A stretch of 64,000 nucleotides of DNA. Source: Arthrobacter globiformis. Its GTDB lineage: Bacteria > Actinomycetota > Actinomycetes > Actinomycetales > Micrococcaceae. A program made the translations under genes and the position numbers. Below the pieces are notes generated by a model. The model worked only from the letters and a program-made list of their open reading frames with translations. It was not told the DNA's origin and made no database searches. Below are positions 36,068 through 44,904 of the stretch, piece after piece (the first letter of the stretch is position 1; the number at the start of each line of letters is the position of its first letter). Where the stretch lies: NCBI RefSeq assembly GCF_030818015.1, contig NZ_JAUSZX010000001.1, positions 3,162,001-3,226,000 on the forward strand, in the 5' to 3' direction.

Positions 36068-36970
36068 TCAGGCGGGCTGCTGGCAGGACGGGCACCAGTA
36101 CAGTTTGCGGGCGGCGTGTTCGGCCAGGGCAACCGGAGTGCCGCAGACGCGGCAGGGCTGGCCATGGCGGCGGTAGACAAAGTGCGCCTCCTCCCCCGGC
36201 GGAAGCTGATCACTCCGGGTCCAGAAGCCGGCGGTGGTGGTGATGATCCGCCCGTCGCGGACGCCGTCGGCCATCACCGCGGCGGTGTCGTCCCAGAGGA
36301 GGCCGGCGGCGTCCGCCGTGAGCGCGCGGCCGGGAAGCAGGGGGTCAATCCGGCCGCGGAACAGCACCTCGGCCCGGTAGACGTTCCCGACGCCGGCAAT
36401 CACCTTCTGGTCCATCAGCAACGTGGCGAGCGGCGTCCGCTTCGCCAGGATGCGCCGGATGAAGTCGTCCCGGCTGCCGCCGGTATTGTGGAGCGGATCC
36501 GGACCCAGACGCTCCAGCACGGCTGCCGCCTCGGCGTCGGTGATGGCCGCGCACGTGGTGGCGCCGCGCAGGTCGGCCCAGCCATGGTCACTCACCAGCC
36601 GGACCCGCACGGCTCCGACCGGCGCCGGCGGGCCGGCGTACTCGGCCGGAACAGTGTCGCCGGTGCGGTCGGCCACTTCCCGCTCCCCCACCCTGCGGGG
36701 CGCGCCAATGCTGGAGGCACCGCGGAACTGTCTGTCCCCGCCGAAATCCCAGGCCCCGTAGAGGCCCAGGTGGACGTGCAGCACCAGCCCGTGCTCGAAG
36801 TGCAGGAACAGGTGCTTGCCGTGCGCGGACGCGTGCATCATGGTGTGCCCGTCCAGCAGGGCGGCGCCGGCGGCAAAGCGGCCCTGGGGGCTGCTGACAG
36901 CCAGCCGCTCGCCGGCAAACACGTCAGCGAACTGGCGGGCCAGCCGGTGTATGGAGTGGCCTTCCGGCAC
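36068..36970 (-). CDS. nei: Fpg/Nei-family DNA glycosylase
   Basis: This base-excision repair enzyme removes oxidised bases and cuts the abasic site. The 300-residue protein has the catalytic N terminus MPEGHS (Pro2 nucleophile, Glu3), the helix-two-turn-helix QKVIAGVGNVYRAEVLF, and a C-terminal zinc finger with CRVCGTPV and WCPSCQ. PEGH rather than PELP marks an actinobacterial Nei-type enzyme. It starts with GTG overlapping the rpiB stop (TAGTG), so it is translationally coupled to rpiB. Confidence 0.93.
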   Translation of the reverse strand: MPEGHSIHRLARQFADVFAGERLAVSSPQGRFAAGAALLDGHTMMHASAHGKHLFLHFEHGLVLHVHLGLYGAWDFGGDRQFRGASSIGAPRRVGEREVADRTGDTVPAEYAGPPAPVGAVRVRLVSDHGWADLRGATTCAAITDAEAAAVLERLGPDPLHNTGGSRDDFIRRILAKRTPLATLLMDQKVIAGVGNVYRAEVLFRGRIDPLLPGRALTADAAGLLWDDTAAVMADGVRDGRIITTTAGFWTRSDQLPPGEEAHFVYRRHGQPCRVCGTPVALAEHAARKLYWCPSCQQPA

Positions 36971-37464
36971 TATTCGACGATCTCGCCGGTGGTTTCGTAG
37001 GTGGCGATCTTGCCGATGCGCCGGATGTGCCGCTCGTCGTTGCTGAAAGGCTCCTGCAGGAAGGCCTCGATCAGGGACGTCGCCTCCTCGACGCTGTGCT
37101 GGCGCCCGCCGACAGCCACGACGTTGGCATCGTTGTGCTCGCGGGCCAGCGTGGCGGTGGCGTGGTTCCAGGCGAGGGCGGCGCGGACGCCCTTGACCTT
37201 GTTGGCCGCGATCTGCTCGCCGTTTCCGGATCCGCCCAGCACGATGCCCAGTGCGTGGACGCCGGCTTCCTGGTCCGCAACCACTGCGAGCGCCGCGTTG
37301 ATGCAGAACGACGGGTAGTCGTCCAGGGCGTCGTATTCCTTGGGGCCGTGATCCACCACGTCGTAGCCGTTCGCCGTCAGGTGCTTGACCAGGTGAGCGC
37401 TCAGCTCCATGCCGGCGTGGTCGGTGGCGATGTGGACCCGCGGAAATGCAGGGTTTGTTGTCAC
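36970..37464 (-). CDS. rpiB: Ribose-5-phosphate isomerase B
   Basis: RpiB interconverts ribulose- and ribose-5-phosphate. The 164-residue protein has the phosphate-binding start HIATDHAGMEL, DYPSF, and GIVLGGSGNGEQIAANK. The active-site segment lacks the cysteine used in E. coli and carries Gly-Ser-Gly-Asn-Gly-Glu, as in mycobacterial enzymes where a glutamate is the base. A 1-bp overlap links it to nei. Confidence 0.95.
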   Translation of the reverse strand: MTTNPAFPRVHIATDHAGMELSAHLVKHLTANGYDVVDHGPKEYDALDDYPSFCINAALAVVADQEAGVHALGIVLGGSGNGEQIAANKVKGVRAALAWNHATATLAREHNDANVVAVGGRQHSVEEATSLIEAFLQEPFSNDERHIRRIGKIATYETTGEIVE

Positions 37465-37576
37465 GGTAGCTTCCGTTCAGTCATGAGCACCGGGGCGCAG
37501 CCGGGCTGGTACAGGTCAAATCAACAGATCCAAGAGTACTCGGTGTGCCTCGGCCAGTGAGGAGCCGCCCGGGCAG

Positions 37577-38593
37577 TTACGCTTCCGCGTCACCCTGGGC
37601 CGGCGGGCGGGCGTCGCGGCGTGCCCGTGCCGCAACGCGGGTCAGGACCTCCGCCAGAAGGGCAGCGGAGTCGGGGTTTCCGCCGCTTACGGCGAGCCGG
37701 TGGCCGTCGGTCTTGCGGACGACGACGGCGGGGCCGCTGCTGACGAGCACCGCTGCGGTTCCGTCGTGGTTGCGGTAGCCCCAGCCGCCGTAGTCGGCGG
37801 CGCGGACGTCCGCCGGATGGGCTGCAGAGATGGCGGTAGCGGGGACATCGATGACGCGCAGGATGCCGGCGAGGAAAACGCGCAGTCCGCTGCGGTCCGC
37901 GGTGACCCTGGCGAACAGGAACGCGGCCCCAACCAGGGCGGCCGCCACCAGCAGGGCCCCCAGCCACGGCACGGCGATGGCAATCAGCGAAGCGGGAAAC
38001 AGGCTGGCGATGGCGATCATGACAAAGACGGAGCTGCGCGCATGCACCCAGAACCGCACGGAATCCCCGGCAAGATCGGGATCGAGCTCCTGCTCCAGCG
38101 CGTGCTGCAGGGCGCGGTCGTCCTCCGGGGTCCACTGGTGGTCCGCCTTGAAGACGAATCCAATGATCACCCCCAAGGACAGCGCGGCACCGCTGCCCAT
38201 GGCCAGGACAATCACATCCACACTGGATTCCCGGGCGTCCGCCGCCCCGGCTTGGCCTACCAGGGCGGCCGCCAGCACGGCGGTGACAAAAAGGCTCACC
38301 GTCAGCCCTGCGCCCATCATGATCCGGCGCATCACGGTGGGCCGCGAAAGCGGCACAGCCTGCAACAGCACCAGCCAGCCGACGAGGACAATCAGGGCGG
38401 CCCCGCCGCCCACAAAGGCGGGGAATGGCGCGAAGGCGGTACCGCCGTTGGTATTCCACATGACCGCCAGCGGCTCCGGCAGATCCGGCCGCAACAGCAC
38501 GGCGCAGACCGCGAACCCGGTAGCAAGCAACACTGGGAAGCCGATCGCGAACCGCAGCGCCTTGGTGTCCACAGCATCGAGGATCTTTCCCAT
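37577..38593 (-). CDS. Membrane protein with DUF1648-like N terminus
   Basis: The 338-residue protein has about five to six hydrophobic segments: near residues 15-33, 60-80, 93-115, 128-148, and two around 190-230. The first loop LPEPLAVMWNTNGG resembles the DUF1648 pattern (LP..V..N..G). The C-terminal 100 residues are soluble and hydrophilic (VDVPATAISAAHPADVRAADYGGWGYR-like), with a PH-like flavour seen in related actinobacterial proteins. Function unknown. It is the first gene of no obvious operon and diverges from pepN. Confidence 0.75.
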   Translation of the reverse strand: MGKILDAVDTKALRFAIGFPVLLATGFAVCAVLLRPDLPEPLAVMWNTNGGTAFAPFPAFVGGGAALIVLVGWLVLLQAVPLSRPTVMRRIMMGAGLTVSLFVTAVLAAALVGQAGAADARESSVDVIVLAMGSGAALSLGVIIGFVFKADHQWTPEDDRALQHALEQELDPDLAGDSVRFWVHARSSVFVMIAIASLFPASLIAIAVPWLGALLVAAALVGAAFLFARVTADRSGLRVFLAGILRVIDVPATAISAAHPADVRAADYGGWGYRNHDGTAAVLVSSGPAVVVRKTDGHRLAVSGGNPDSAALLAEVLTRVAARARRDARPPAQGDAEA

Positions 38594-38793
38594 GCCTTAA
38601 CGCTACCCCTGCGCGGGGCCCGCTGGAGGGGACTGGCTACGGCAATGAACCAGCCAAGTGAGCCAGGTAACTTGCCAAGCGGCGCCGAAATGAAACAATG
38701 ACTTCACAGTGATGCAACAGCGCCCGTGAACACCGTGAGCTGCAGCCTGCGGGCCGGGCCCGTCCGGCCACCACAACCTCTGGAGGCATAACC

Positions 38794-41355
38794 TTGCCAG
38801 GCATGAACCTGACCCGCGCCGAAGCACGCGAGCGCGCCGCCCTGATCGCCGTCGACTCCTACGATGTCAGCCTGGACCTGACCAGGGGTGAGACAGTCTT
38901 CGGTTCCACCACCACCGTCAGGTTCACGGCGGCGCCGGGATCGTCGACGTTCATCGACGCCGTGACGGACGCTGTCCACAGCGTGACGCTGAACGGCCGG
39001 GAACTGGACCCGGCCGAGGTGTCCGACGGCGTCCGGATCCAGCTGCCGGACCTTGCTGCGGACAACGAGCTGACCGTGGTGGCGGACGCCCCTTACATGA
39101 ACACCGGCGAAGGCCTGCACCGCTTCGTGGACCCGGTGGACGGCGAGGTGTACCTGTACACGCAGTTCGAGGTGCCGGATTCGCGCCGGATGTTCGCCGT
39201 CTTTGAACAGCCCGACCTGAAGGCCACCTTCCGGTTCCGGGTCACCGCGCCCTCGCACTGGGATGTCATCTCCAATTCCCCGACGCCGGGGCCGGTGGCG
39301 GCTACCCCGGGGAACGACGGCGGCGCCCGCTCGGTCTGGGACTTCACGCCCACGCCCCGCCTGTCCTCGTACGTCACCGCCCTGATCGCCGGTCCGTACC
39401 AGTCGGTGCGCAGCGACGTCACCAGTTCGGATGGCCGCGTTGTGCCGCTGGGCGTCTTCGCCCGCAAGTCCCTCATGCAGTACCTGGACGCGGACAACAT
39501 CTTTGAGCTCACCCGGCAGGGATTCGAGTTCTTCGAGGCCGAGTTCGCCTGCCCGTACCCGTTTGAGAAGTACGACCAGCTCTTTGTGCCGGAGTTCAAC
39601 GCCGGCGCCATGGAAAACGCCGGCGCGGTCACCATCCTCGAGGGCTATGTCTTCCGCGGCAAGGTCCCGGAGGCGCAGGTGGAACGGCGCGCCATCACCG
39701 TGCTGCACGAACTGGCCCACATGTGGTTCGGCGACCTCGTGACCATGCGCTGGTGGAACGATCTGTGGCTCAACGAGTCCTTTGCCGAATACATGTCGCA
39801 CCTGGCCGCGGTGGAGAACACCAAGTTCCAGAACGCGTGGACCACGTTCGCCTCGGTGGAAAAGTCGTGGGCCTACCGCCAGGACCAGCTCCCCACGACC
39901 CACCCGATCTTCGCCGAAATCGACGACCTGCAGGACGTCGAGGTGAACTTCGACGGCATCACCTATGCCAAGGGCGCCTCCGTGCTGCGGCAGCTTGTGG
40001 CCTGGGTGGGGCCGGACAAGTTCATGGCCGGCGTGCGCGAGTACTTTGCCAAGCATTCCTGGCGGAACACCGAGCTCGGCGACCTGATGGTCGAACTGGA
40101 GAAGGCCAGCGGACGCGACCTGGACCAGTGGGGCCGCCTGTGGCTGGAAACGGCCGGCGTGAACTCGCTCAAGCCGGAGCTGGCAGTGGATGCGGACGGC
40201 TCGATCACGTCCTTTGCCATCCTGCAGTCCGCGGTTGCCGAGCAGCCCACCATCCGGCCGCACCGCCTGGCAGTGGGGTTCTATGACCTCACCGACGAGG
40301 GCACGCTGGAGCGCGTGCACCGCGAGGAGCTGGACGTCGACGGCGAACGCACCGAAGTGCCGGAACTGGCCGGACTCAAGCGCCCGGACCTGATCCTGCT
40401 CAACGACGATGACCTCGCCTACGCCAAGGTGCGCCTGGACGAGCAGTCCCTCGCCACGGCCACGGCGCACCTGAAGGATTTCCGCGAGAGCCTGCCGCGG
40501 ACCCTGGTGTGGGGCTCGGCTTGGGACGCCGCAAGGGACGGGGAAAGCCCCGCCCGCGGATACGTCGACCTGATCCTGGCCAACATCGCCTCCGAGTCTG
40601 ATTCCTCCGTGATTCTGGTGCAGCTGCGGCAGCTGGCCACGACACTCACCTTCTACGTGGCCGAGGAGCACCGCGAAGCCACCACCGTTGCCGCCGTCGA
40701 CCGGCTCTGGGAACTCGCCTCGGACGTGCCGGGCGGTTCGGACGCCCAGCTGCAGTTCATTAAGTCGTTCGCGCTCCTGGCCCGCAGCGGGCGGCAGCTG
40801 GACCAAATCGCCGGGCTGCTGGACGGCTCGGTCGCCCTGGCCGGGCTGACTGTGGACCAGGACCTCCGCTGGGAGCTCGTGGCCGCCCTCGTAGCCGGCG
40901 GCAGGCTGGGCCAGGCGGACATCGACGCGGAACTGGAACGGGACAACACCTCCAGCGGCCAGAACGCGGCAGCCCTGGCCAAGGCTGCCATCCCCACCGC
41001 GGAGGCCAAGGCCGAGGCCTGGGAGTCGATCGTGGTCAAGGGCGATCTCTCCAACGCGATCCAGGCCTCGGCAGTCGCCGGCTTCACGCGGGTGCTGGAC
41101 ACTGCGCTGCTGGAGCCGTACTCGGAGAAGTACTTCGAGGCCGTGCCCGGGATCGTCGCCGAACGGACGCATGCCCTCGCGCAGCAGATCGTCGTCGGAC
41201 TGTACCCCGCGCAGCTGACGAGCCAGGCCACCGTGGACCGGACCGACGAGTTCCTGGCGTCGCTGCCTGAGGAGAGCGCTGCGCTGCGCCGGATGATGCT
41301 GGAAAACCGCGACGGCGTGGCCCGGGCGCTGCGGGCCCGCGCGGCGGACGTCTAG
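38794..41355 (+). CDS. pepN: Aminopeptidase N
   Basis: This M1 zinc metallopeptidase removes N-terminal residues from peptides. The 853-residue protein has the exopeptidase motif GAMENAG at about residue 272, the zinc site HELAH with the third ligand in NESFAEY, and a C-terminal ERAP1-like helical domain from about residue 530. Translation most likely begins at the TTG at 38794, because GGAGG lies 7 nt upstream; the nearby ATG is three codons further. TTGCCA and AACAAT upstream (about 38670-38698) may be its promoter. The OsmC gene follows 9 bp after the stop. Confidence 0.96.
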   Translation: MPGMNLTRAEARERAALIAVDSYDVSLDLTRGETVFGSTTTVRFTAAPGSSTFIDAVTDAVHSVTLNGRELDPAEVSDGVRIQLPDLAADNELTVVADAPYMNTGEGLHRFVDPVDGEVYLYTQFEVPDSRRMFAVFEQPDLKATFRFRVTAPSHWDVISNSPTPGPVAATPGNDGGARSVWDFTPTPRLSSYVTALIAGPYQSVRSDVTSSDGRVVPLGVFARKSLMQYLDADNIFELTRQGFEFFEAEFACPYPFEKYDQLFVPEFNAGAMENAGAVTILEGYVFRGKVPEAQVERRAITVLHELAHMWFGDLVTMRWWNDLWLNESFAEYMSHLAAVENTKFQNAWTTFASVEKSWAYRQDQLPTTHPIFAEIDDLQDVEVNFDGITYAKGASVLRQLVAWVGPDKFMAGVREYFAKHSWRNTELGDLMVELEKASGRDLDQWGRLWLETAGVNSLKPELAVDADGSITSFAILQSAVAEQPTIRPHRLAVGFYDLTDEGTLERVHREELDVDGERTEVPELAGLKRPDLILLNDDDLAYAKVRLDEQSLATATAHLKDFRESLPRTLVWGSAWDAARDGESPARGYVDLILANIASESDSSVILVQLRQLATTLTFYVAEEHREATTVAAVDRLWELASDVPGGSDAQLQFIKSFALLARSGRQLDQIAGLLDGSVALAGLTVDQDLRWELVAALVAGGRLGQADIDAELERDNTSSGQNAAALAKAAIPTAEAKAEAWESIVVKGDLSNAIQASAVAGFTRVLDTALLEPYSEKYFEAVPGIVAERTHALAQQIVVGLYPAQLTSQATVDRTDEFLASLPEESAALRRMMLENRDGVARALRARAADV

Positions 41356-41364
41356 GACGGATCA

Positions 41365-41844
41365 GTGGCGCTCGACGAACACCACTATGCGCTGACGGTC
41401 CGCTGGACCGGCAACCTTGGAAGCGGCACGTCGTCCTACCGGGACTACTCCCGGGACCACGACATCGAGATTCCCGGGTTGCCGGTCCTGCGGGGCTCGG
41501 CTGACCCCACCTTCCACGGCGACCGCTCCCGGTACAACCCCGAGCAACTGCTGCTGGCGGCGCTGGCGCAGTGCCACATGCTCTCCTTCCTGCACGTCGC
41601 GGTGAGGCACGGCGTGGTGGTCCTGTCCTATGAGGACAACGCCACCGGCACGATGCGACTGAACCGCGACGGCAGTGGCCAGTTCGAAACCGTGACGCTC
41701 CGCCCTCACGTGACGGTTGCGGATCCTGGGCACATCGCCCGGGCGGAACAGATGCACGATGAGGCCAACCAGGTGTGTTTCATTGCCCGTAGCGTAAATT
41801 TCCCCGTACTGCACGCTCCCTTTACCACAGCCGGAAGTCCTTAA
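41365..41844 (+). CDS. OsmC family protein
   Basis: The 159-residue protein has the OsmC/Ohr fold pattern, with YNPEQLLLAALAQCHMLSFLH and the second cysteine in DEANQVCFIARSVNFPV. Two such cysteines serve as the peroxidatic pair in thiol peroxidases that reduce organic hydroperoxides. It starts with GTG directly after pepN and probably shares its transcript. Confidence 0.88.
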   Translation: MALDEHHYALTVRWTGNLGSGTSSYRDYSRDHDIEIPGLPVLRGSADPTFHGDRSRYNPEQLLLAALAQCHMLSFLHVAVRHGVVVLSYEDNATGTMRLNRDGSGQFETVTLRPHVTVADPGHIARAEQMHDEANQVCFIARSVNFPVLHAPFTTAGSP

Positions 41845-41951
41845 CCAGCGCCAGACCCAGCTAGGCTTAAAAGCGACCAAAGAGCGGCCGGCCTCCCCGG
41901 TAAGCGCGGAGACCGGCAGCCGCCGGACAGCAGCAAGGAGCCTTCCTGCAG

Positions 41952-42611
41952 ATGTACAGCATGTTCACAACGCCCTCGGCCTCACTGGAGCCCACCGGAC
42001 TTGACCTGGCCGGTGTGGCCATCAGCCTCGGCGCAGGCATCGTCCTGTGGCTGATCGCGAGTTTCCTGATCGCCAGAATCACCCGGCGCGTGGCGAACGG
42101 CACGTCACTGTTCAAGAAACCGCACTTCCGCTGGGTGGCACCGGCGCTGCGCGCCCTGGACCATGAGCGGCGCGTGCAGCGGGCCAACACGATCGGCTCG
42201 CTGCTGAAGAGCGGCATGGGCGTGGTCATCGCCGTTATCACCTGCATCTACATGCTGAAGAACCTCGACGTCGACGTGGCTCCGCTTCTCACCAGCGTGG
42301 GAATCCTCGGTATCGCCATCGGCTTTGGCGCCCAGCAGTTGATCAGGGACTTCCTCGCCGGCATCTTCATCACCATCGAGGACCAGTACGGCATCGGCGA
42401 CATCATTGAAACCAGCGAGGTGGTGGGCGTCGTGGAATCGATCGGGCTGAGGATCACGCGCGTCCGCGACGAGAACGGCGCCATCTGGTACCTCCGCAAC
42501 GGCGAGATCCTCCGCGTAGGCAACCGCTCGCAAGGAAACTACGTCCCGCCCGCCGAGCCGGACGAATCGGCCGATGCCGAACACGCACCCCAGCAGAAGG
42601 CCGGAGAGTAG
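41952..42611 (+). CDS. Small mechanosensitive ion channel (MscS family)
   Basis: The 219-residue protein has hydrophobic segments at about residues 20-41 and 78-96, then the pore helix TM3 LLTSVGILGIAIGFGAQQLIRDFLAG and the start of the beta domain (IEDQYGIGDIIE, LRNGEILRVGNRS). It lacks the large C-terminal cage of E. coli MscS, so it is a minimal MscS-like channel that would open under membrane tension. Its stop is 2 bp before the globin gene. Confidence 0.9.
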   Translation: MYSMFTTPSASLEPTGLDLAGVAISLGAGIVLWLIASFLIARITRRVANGTSLFKKPHFRWVAPALRALDHERRVQRANTIGSLLKSGMGVVIAVITCIYMLKNLDVDVAPLLTSVGILGIAIGFGAQQLIRDFLAGIFITIEDQYGIGDIIETSEVVGVVESIGLRITRVRDENGAIWYLRNGEILRVGNRSQGNYVPPAEPDESADAEHAPQQKAGE

Positions 42612-42613
42612 CC

Positions 42614-43087
42614 ATGACCATTCCATCCCTCCCCACCCCGCCGGAGCCGGGCGTCCGCAAGCCGCTGATGCGCAACGACCCCTTCAGCCAGCCGGGTTAC
42701 ACGGACAACTTCTACGACGCCGTCGGCGGCCACGAGACGTTCGTGAAGCTCATTGACGTCTTTTACGACGGCGTCGCCACCGATCCGCTGCTGCGCCCCA
42801 TGTATCCGGAAGAGGATCTGGGCCCTGCCAAGCGCCGCTTCCTGATGTTCCTGGAGCAGTACTGGGGCGGCCCCACCACCTATGGCGAGGAGCGCGGCCA
42901 TCCCCGGCTGCGGATGCGCCACATGCCGTTCCGGGTGACGCCCGAGGCCAAGGACCGGTGGCTGTACCACATGCGGACGGCTGTCGATTCCCTGGACCTG
43001 CCGCCGCTGCATGAGGGCACGCTGTGGGACTACATGGAACGCGCTGCACTCTCCATGGTGAACAGCCCGTCCGACGCGCAGGGCTAA
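42614..43087 (+). CDS. glbO: Truncated haemoglobin, group II (GlbO type)
   Basis: The 157-residue protein has the group II pattern FYDAVGGHETFVKLIDVFY (Tyr B10 region), FLEQYWGGP, the proximal histidine in RMRHMPFRV and the tryptophan of DRWLYHM (Trp G8). Such globins bind oxygen tightly and are linked to redox protection and peroxide chemistry. An N-terminal extension of about 25 residues precedes the globin fold. It is tightly coupled to the mechanosensitive channel gene. Confidence 0.93.
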   Translation: MTIPSLPTPPEPGVRKPLMRNDPFSQPGYTDNFYDAVGGHETFVKLIDVFYDGVATDPLLRPMYPEEDLGPAKRRFLMFLEQYWGGPTTYGEERGHPRLRMRHMPFRVTPEAKDRWLYHMRTAVDSLDLPPLHEGTLWDYMERAALSMVNSPSDAQG

Positions 43088-43140
43088 TACCGCGGCTCCT
43101 CTTTCGCGGCCGGGAACCGGCCGGCACCGACCAGCTTGGC

Positions 43141-43803
43141 TTAAAGCAGGCCGGCGCCCGTCCGGGCCAGCACGTGCCCGCGGCTGCCGCTGAGCCGGAA
43201 CCAGCGCCCGGAACGGTACAGCTTCTGTTCGTCCTCGCCCAGGAATCCCAGGGCTAGGGCGGCGAACGCCGCTCCCGCCGGCACGCCGTGCCGTTCCTCC
43301 AGGCCGCGTCCCCAGACGGCGGCCCGGGCATTGTTCACGATCATGGCTCCGGGCTTGTCCGGGACGATGCCGGCCACCTCGGCGATGCCGGCTTCGGCGG
43401 CCCGCCGCAGTTCGGCGTCGGGCACGGTGTCCACCAGTTCCCAGCCGCTGCGCGGCGCGCCCACGCCGGCCCATGATTCGGTGACTGTCGACGGCGGGAC
43501 CGGCAGGTCGGCGTCGTTCTCGCCTGCCCGGGCCAGCCGGTCCAGGACTGCTGCCAGCGGAACCGTGACGTCAACGGCGGACGGCTCCGCCAGTCCCATG
43601 GTGCGCAGGCCGAGAATCGTGGGGGTGGACTCCCCCAGGATCCGGGGGCGGAGCACGCAGACGTAGGCTGCCAGTACCGTGCCGGCCGCCTGCAGGCGGA
43701 TGGCGCCGTCATCGATGGCCTTGGCGCGGGTGGCGAAGGTCTTCAGATCGGCGAGGTCGCGGGGGTCGGCGAAGCGGAAAGACTGGGTAAGGAGATCAGA
43801 CAC
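43141..43803 (-). CDS. Conserved actinobacterial protein of unknown function
   Basis: I do not recognise a domain. The 220-residue product begins MSDLLTQSFRFADPRDLADL and is a soluble alpha/beta protein, rich in Ala and Leu, without a signal peptide. I start it at GTG 43803 because the frame upstream only mirrors tesB. No ribosome-binding site is present, but TAGTGT lies 7 nt upstream, fitting a leaderless transcript. It diverges from tesB, with about 60 bp between start codons. Confidence 0.72.
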   Translation of the reverse strand: MSDLLTQSFRFADPRDLADLKTFATRAKAIDDGAIRLQAAGTVLAAYVCVLRPRILGESTPTILGLRTMGLAEPSAVDVTVPLAAVLDRLARAGENDADLPVPPSTVTESWAGVGAPRSGWELVDTVPDAELRRAAEAGIAEVAGIVPDKPGAMIVNNARAAVWGRGLEERHGVPAGAAFAALALGFLGEDEQKLYRSGRWFRLSGSRGHVLARTGAGLL

Positions 43804-43831
43804 GTTAAGAACACTACCGGCTGGGGCCCGG

Positions 43832-43860
43832 TTGAGCGGTACCGGGGCGCCGTCTAGAGT
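43832..43860 (+). promoter_or_regulatory. Leaderless promoter of tesB
   Basis: TTGAGC and TAGAGT are separated by 17 bp, and the -10 lies 6 nt before the ATG. There is no ribosome-binding site, so transcription should start at or next to the start codon. Confidence 0.7.
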
Positions 43861-43866
43861 CAAACC

Positions 43867-44838
43867 ATGACTGAAGCGGACGCCGGATTGCAGGCCTTGC
43901 CCACGAATGACCCCACGAACTCCCTCCTGGAACTGCTTGACCTCGGCGAGCTGGAAGGCGCCCGCACCGACGAGGACATTTTCATGGGTCCGTCGCAGCG
44001 CCAGCCGCATCAGCGCGTCTTTGGTGGCCAGGTCCTGGCCCAGTCCCTGATCGCGGGAATGCGCACCATAGACGAGGACCGCACCGTCCATTCCATGCAC
44101 GGCTACTTCCTCCGGCCTGGCGACGCGAACAAGCCCATCACCTTCGGGGTCCAGCGCCTGCGGGACGGCCGCTCGTTCTCGGCCCGGCGCGTGCACGCCT
44201 ACCAGGACGGCACGCCGATTCTGTCCATGATCGCCTCATTCCAAGCCTTCGACGACGGCATTGAGCACCAGTCCGAGATGCCTGCCGGCATCCCCGACCC
44301 GGAGACGCTGCCCAGCACCGCTGACCTGCTGGGCAAGTTCGACCACCCCGTCGCCCGGCACTGGGCGTACGAACGGCCCTTCGACATCCGCCATGTGGAT
44401 CCTGCCCTGTATGTGGCGGCCACGGGGAAGAAGGAGGCACGCAACGCCGTGTGGATGAAGACCTTCAGCCCCATGCCGGACCACGCCAACACGCACCGCG
44501 CCGCGCTGGCCTACGCCAGCGACTACACGCTGCTCGAGTCGATCCTCCGCAAGCACGGGCTGAGCTGGATCACGCCGGGCATGAGCGTGGCGAGCCTCGA
44601 CCACGCCATGTGGTGGCACCGTCCCGTCCGTGTGGACGAGTGGCTCCTGTATGTGCAGGAATCACCCAGCGCCCAGGGAGCGCGCGGCCTCGCGACGGGC
44701 AAGATCTTCAACCGGGAGGGCCTGCACGTGGCGTCCGTGGCGCAGGAAGGCATGGTCCGGGTGCCGACGGACATCAAGAGCAAAGTGGCCGGGGCTGTCC
44801 AGACCAAGATCCTGCAGCATCAGATGCGCAAGGCCTGA
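43867..44838 (+). CDS. tesB: Acyl-CoA thioesterase II
   Basis: TesB hydrolyses acyl-CoA to free fatty acid and CoA. The 323-residue protein is a double hotdog: the first repeat holds RVFGGQVLAQSLIAG and SMHGYFLRPGD, the second holds ALAYASDYTLLES (catalytic Asp) and SLDHAMWWHRPVRVDEW. The length is typical. The extra ~20 residues at the N terminus end before LLELLDLGELEG. A strong bidirectional terminator follows. Confidence 0.94.
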   Translation: MTEADAGLQALPTNDPTNSLLELLDLGELEGARTDEDIFMGPSQRQPHQRVFGGQVLAQSLIAGMRTIDEDRTVHSMHGYFLRPGDANKPITFGVQRLRDGRSFSARRVHAYQDGTPILSMIASFQAFDDGIEHQSEMPAGIPDPETLPSTADLLGKFDHPVARHWAYERPFDIRHVDPALYVAATGKKEARNAVWMKTFSPMPDHANTHRAALAYASDYTLLESILRKHGLSWITPGMSVASLDHAMWWHRPVRVDEWLLYVQESPSAQGARGLATGKIFNREGLHVASVAQEGMVRVPTDIKSKVAGAVQTKILQHQMRKA

Positions 44839-44852
44839 CGGACTCCGGATAC

Positions 44853-44894
44853 GAAAAGGCCGGCCCCGGGTTTAATCCCGGGGCCGGCCTTTTC
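44853..44894. terminator. Bidirectional terminator between tesB and ettA
   Basis: A perfect 18-bp inverted repeat starting GAAAAGGCCGGCCCCGGG with a 6-nt loop lies between two converging genes. The A and T ends of the stem serve both directions. Confidence 0.9.
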
Positions 44895-44904
44895 GAGCTC
44901 ACGA

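Noticed and set aside
38704..41172. Open frame of over 800 codons opposite pepN
   Set aside because: Antisense shadow of pepN with His/Gly/Val-rich composition and no family-like sequence.
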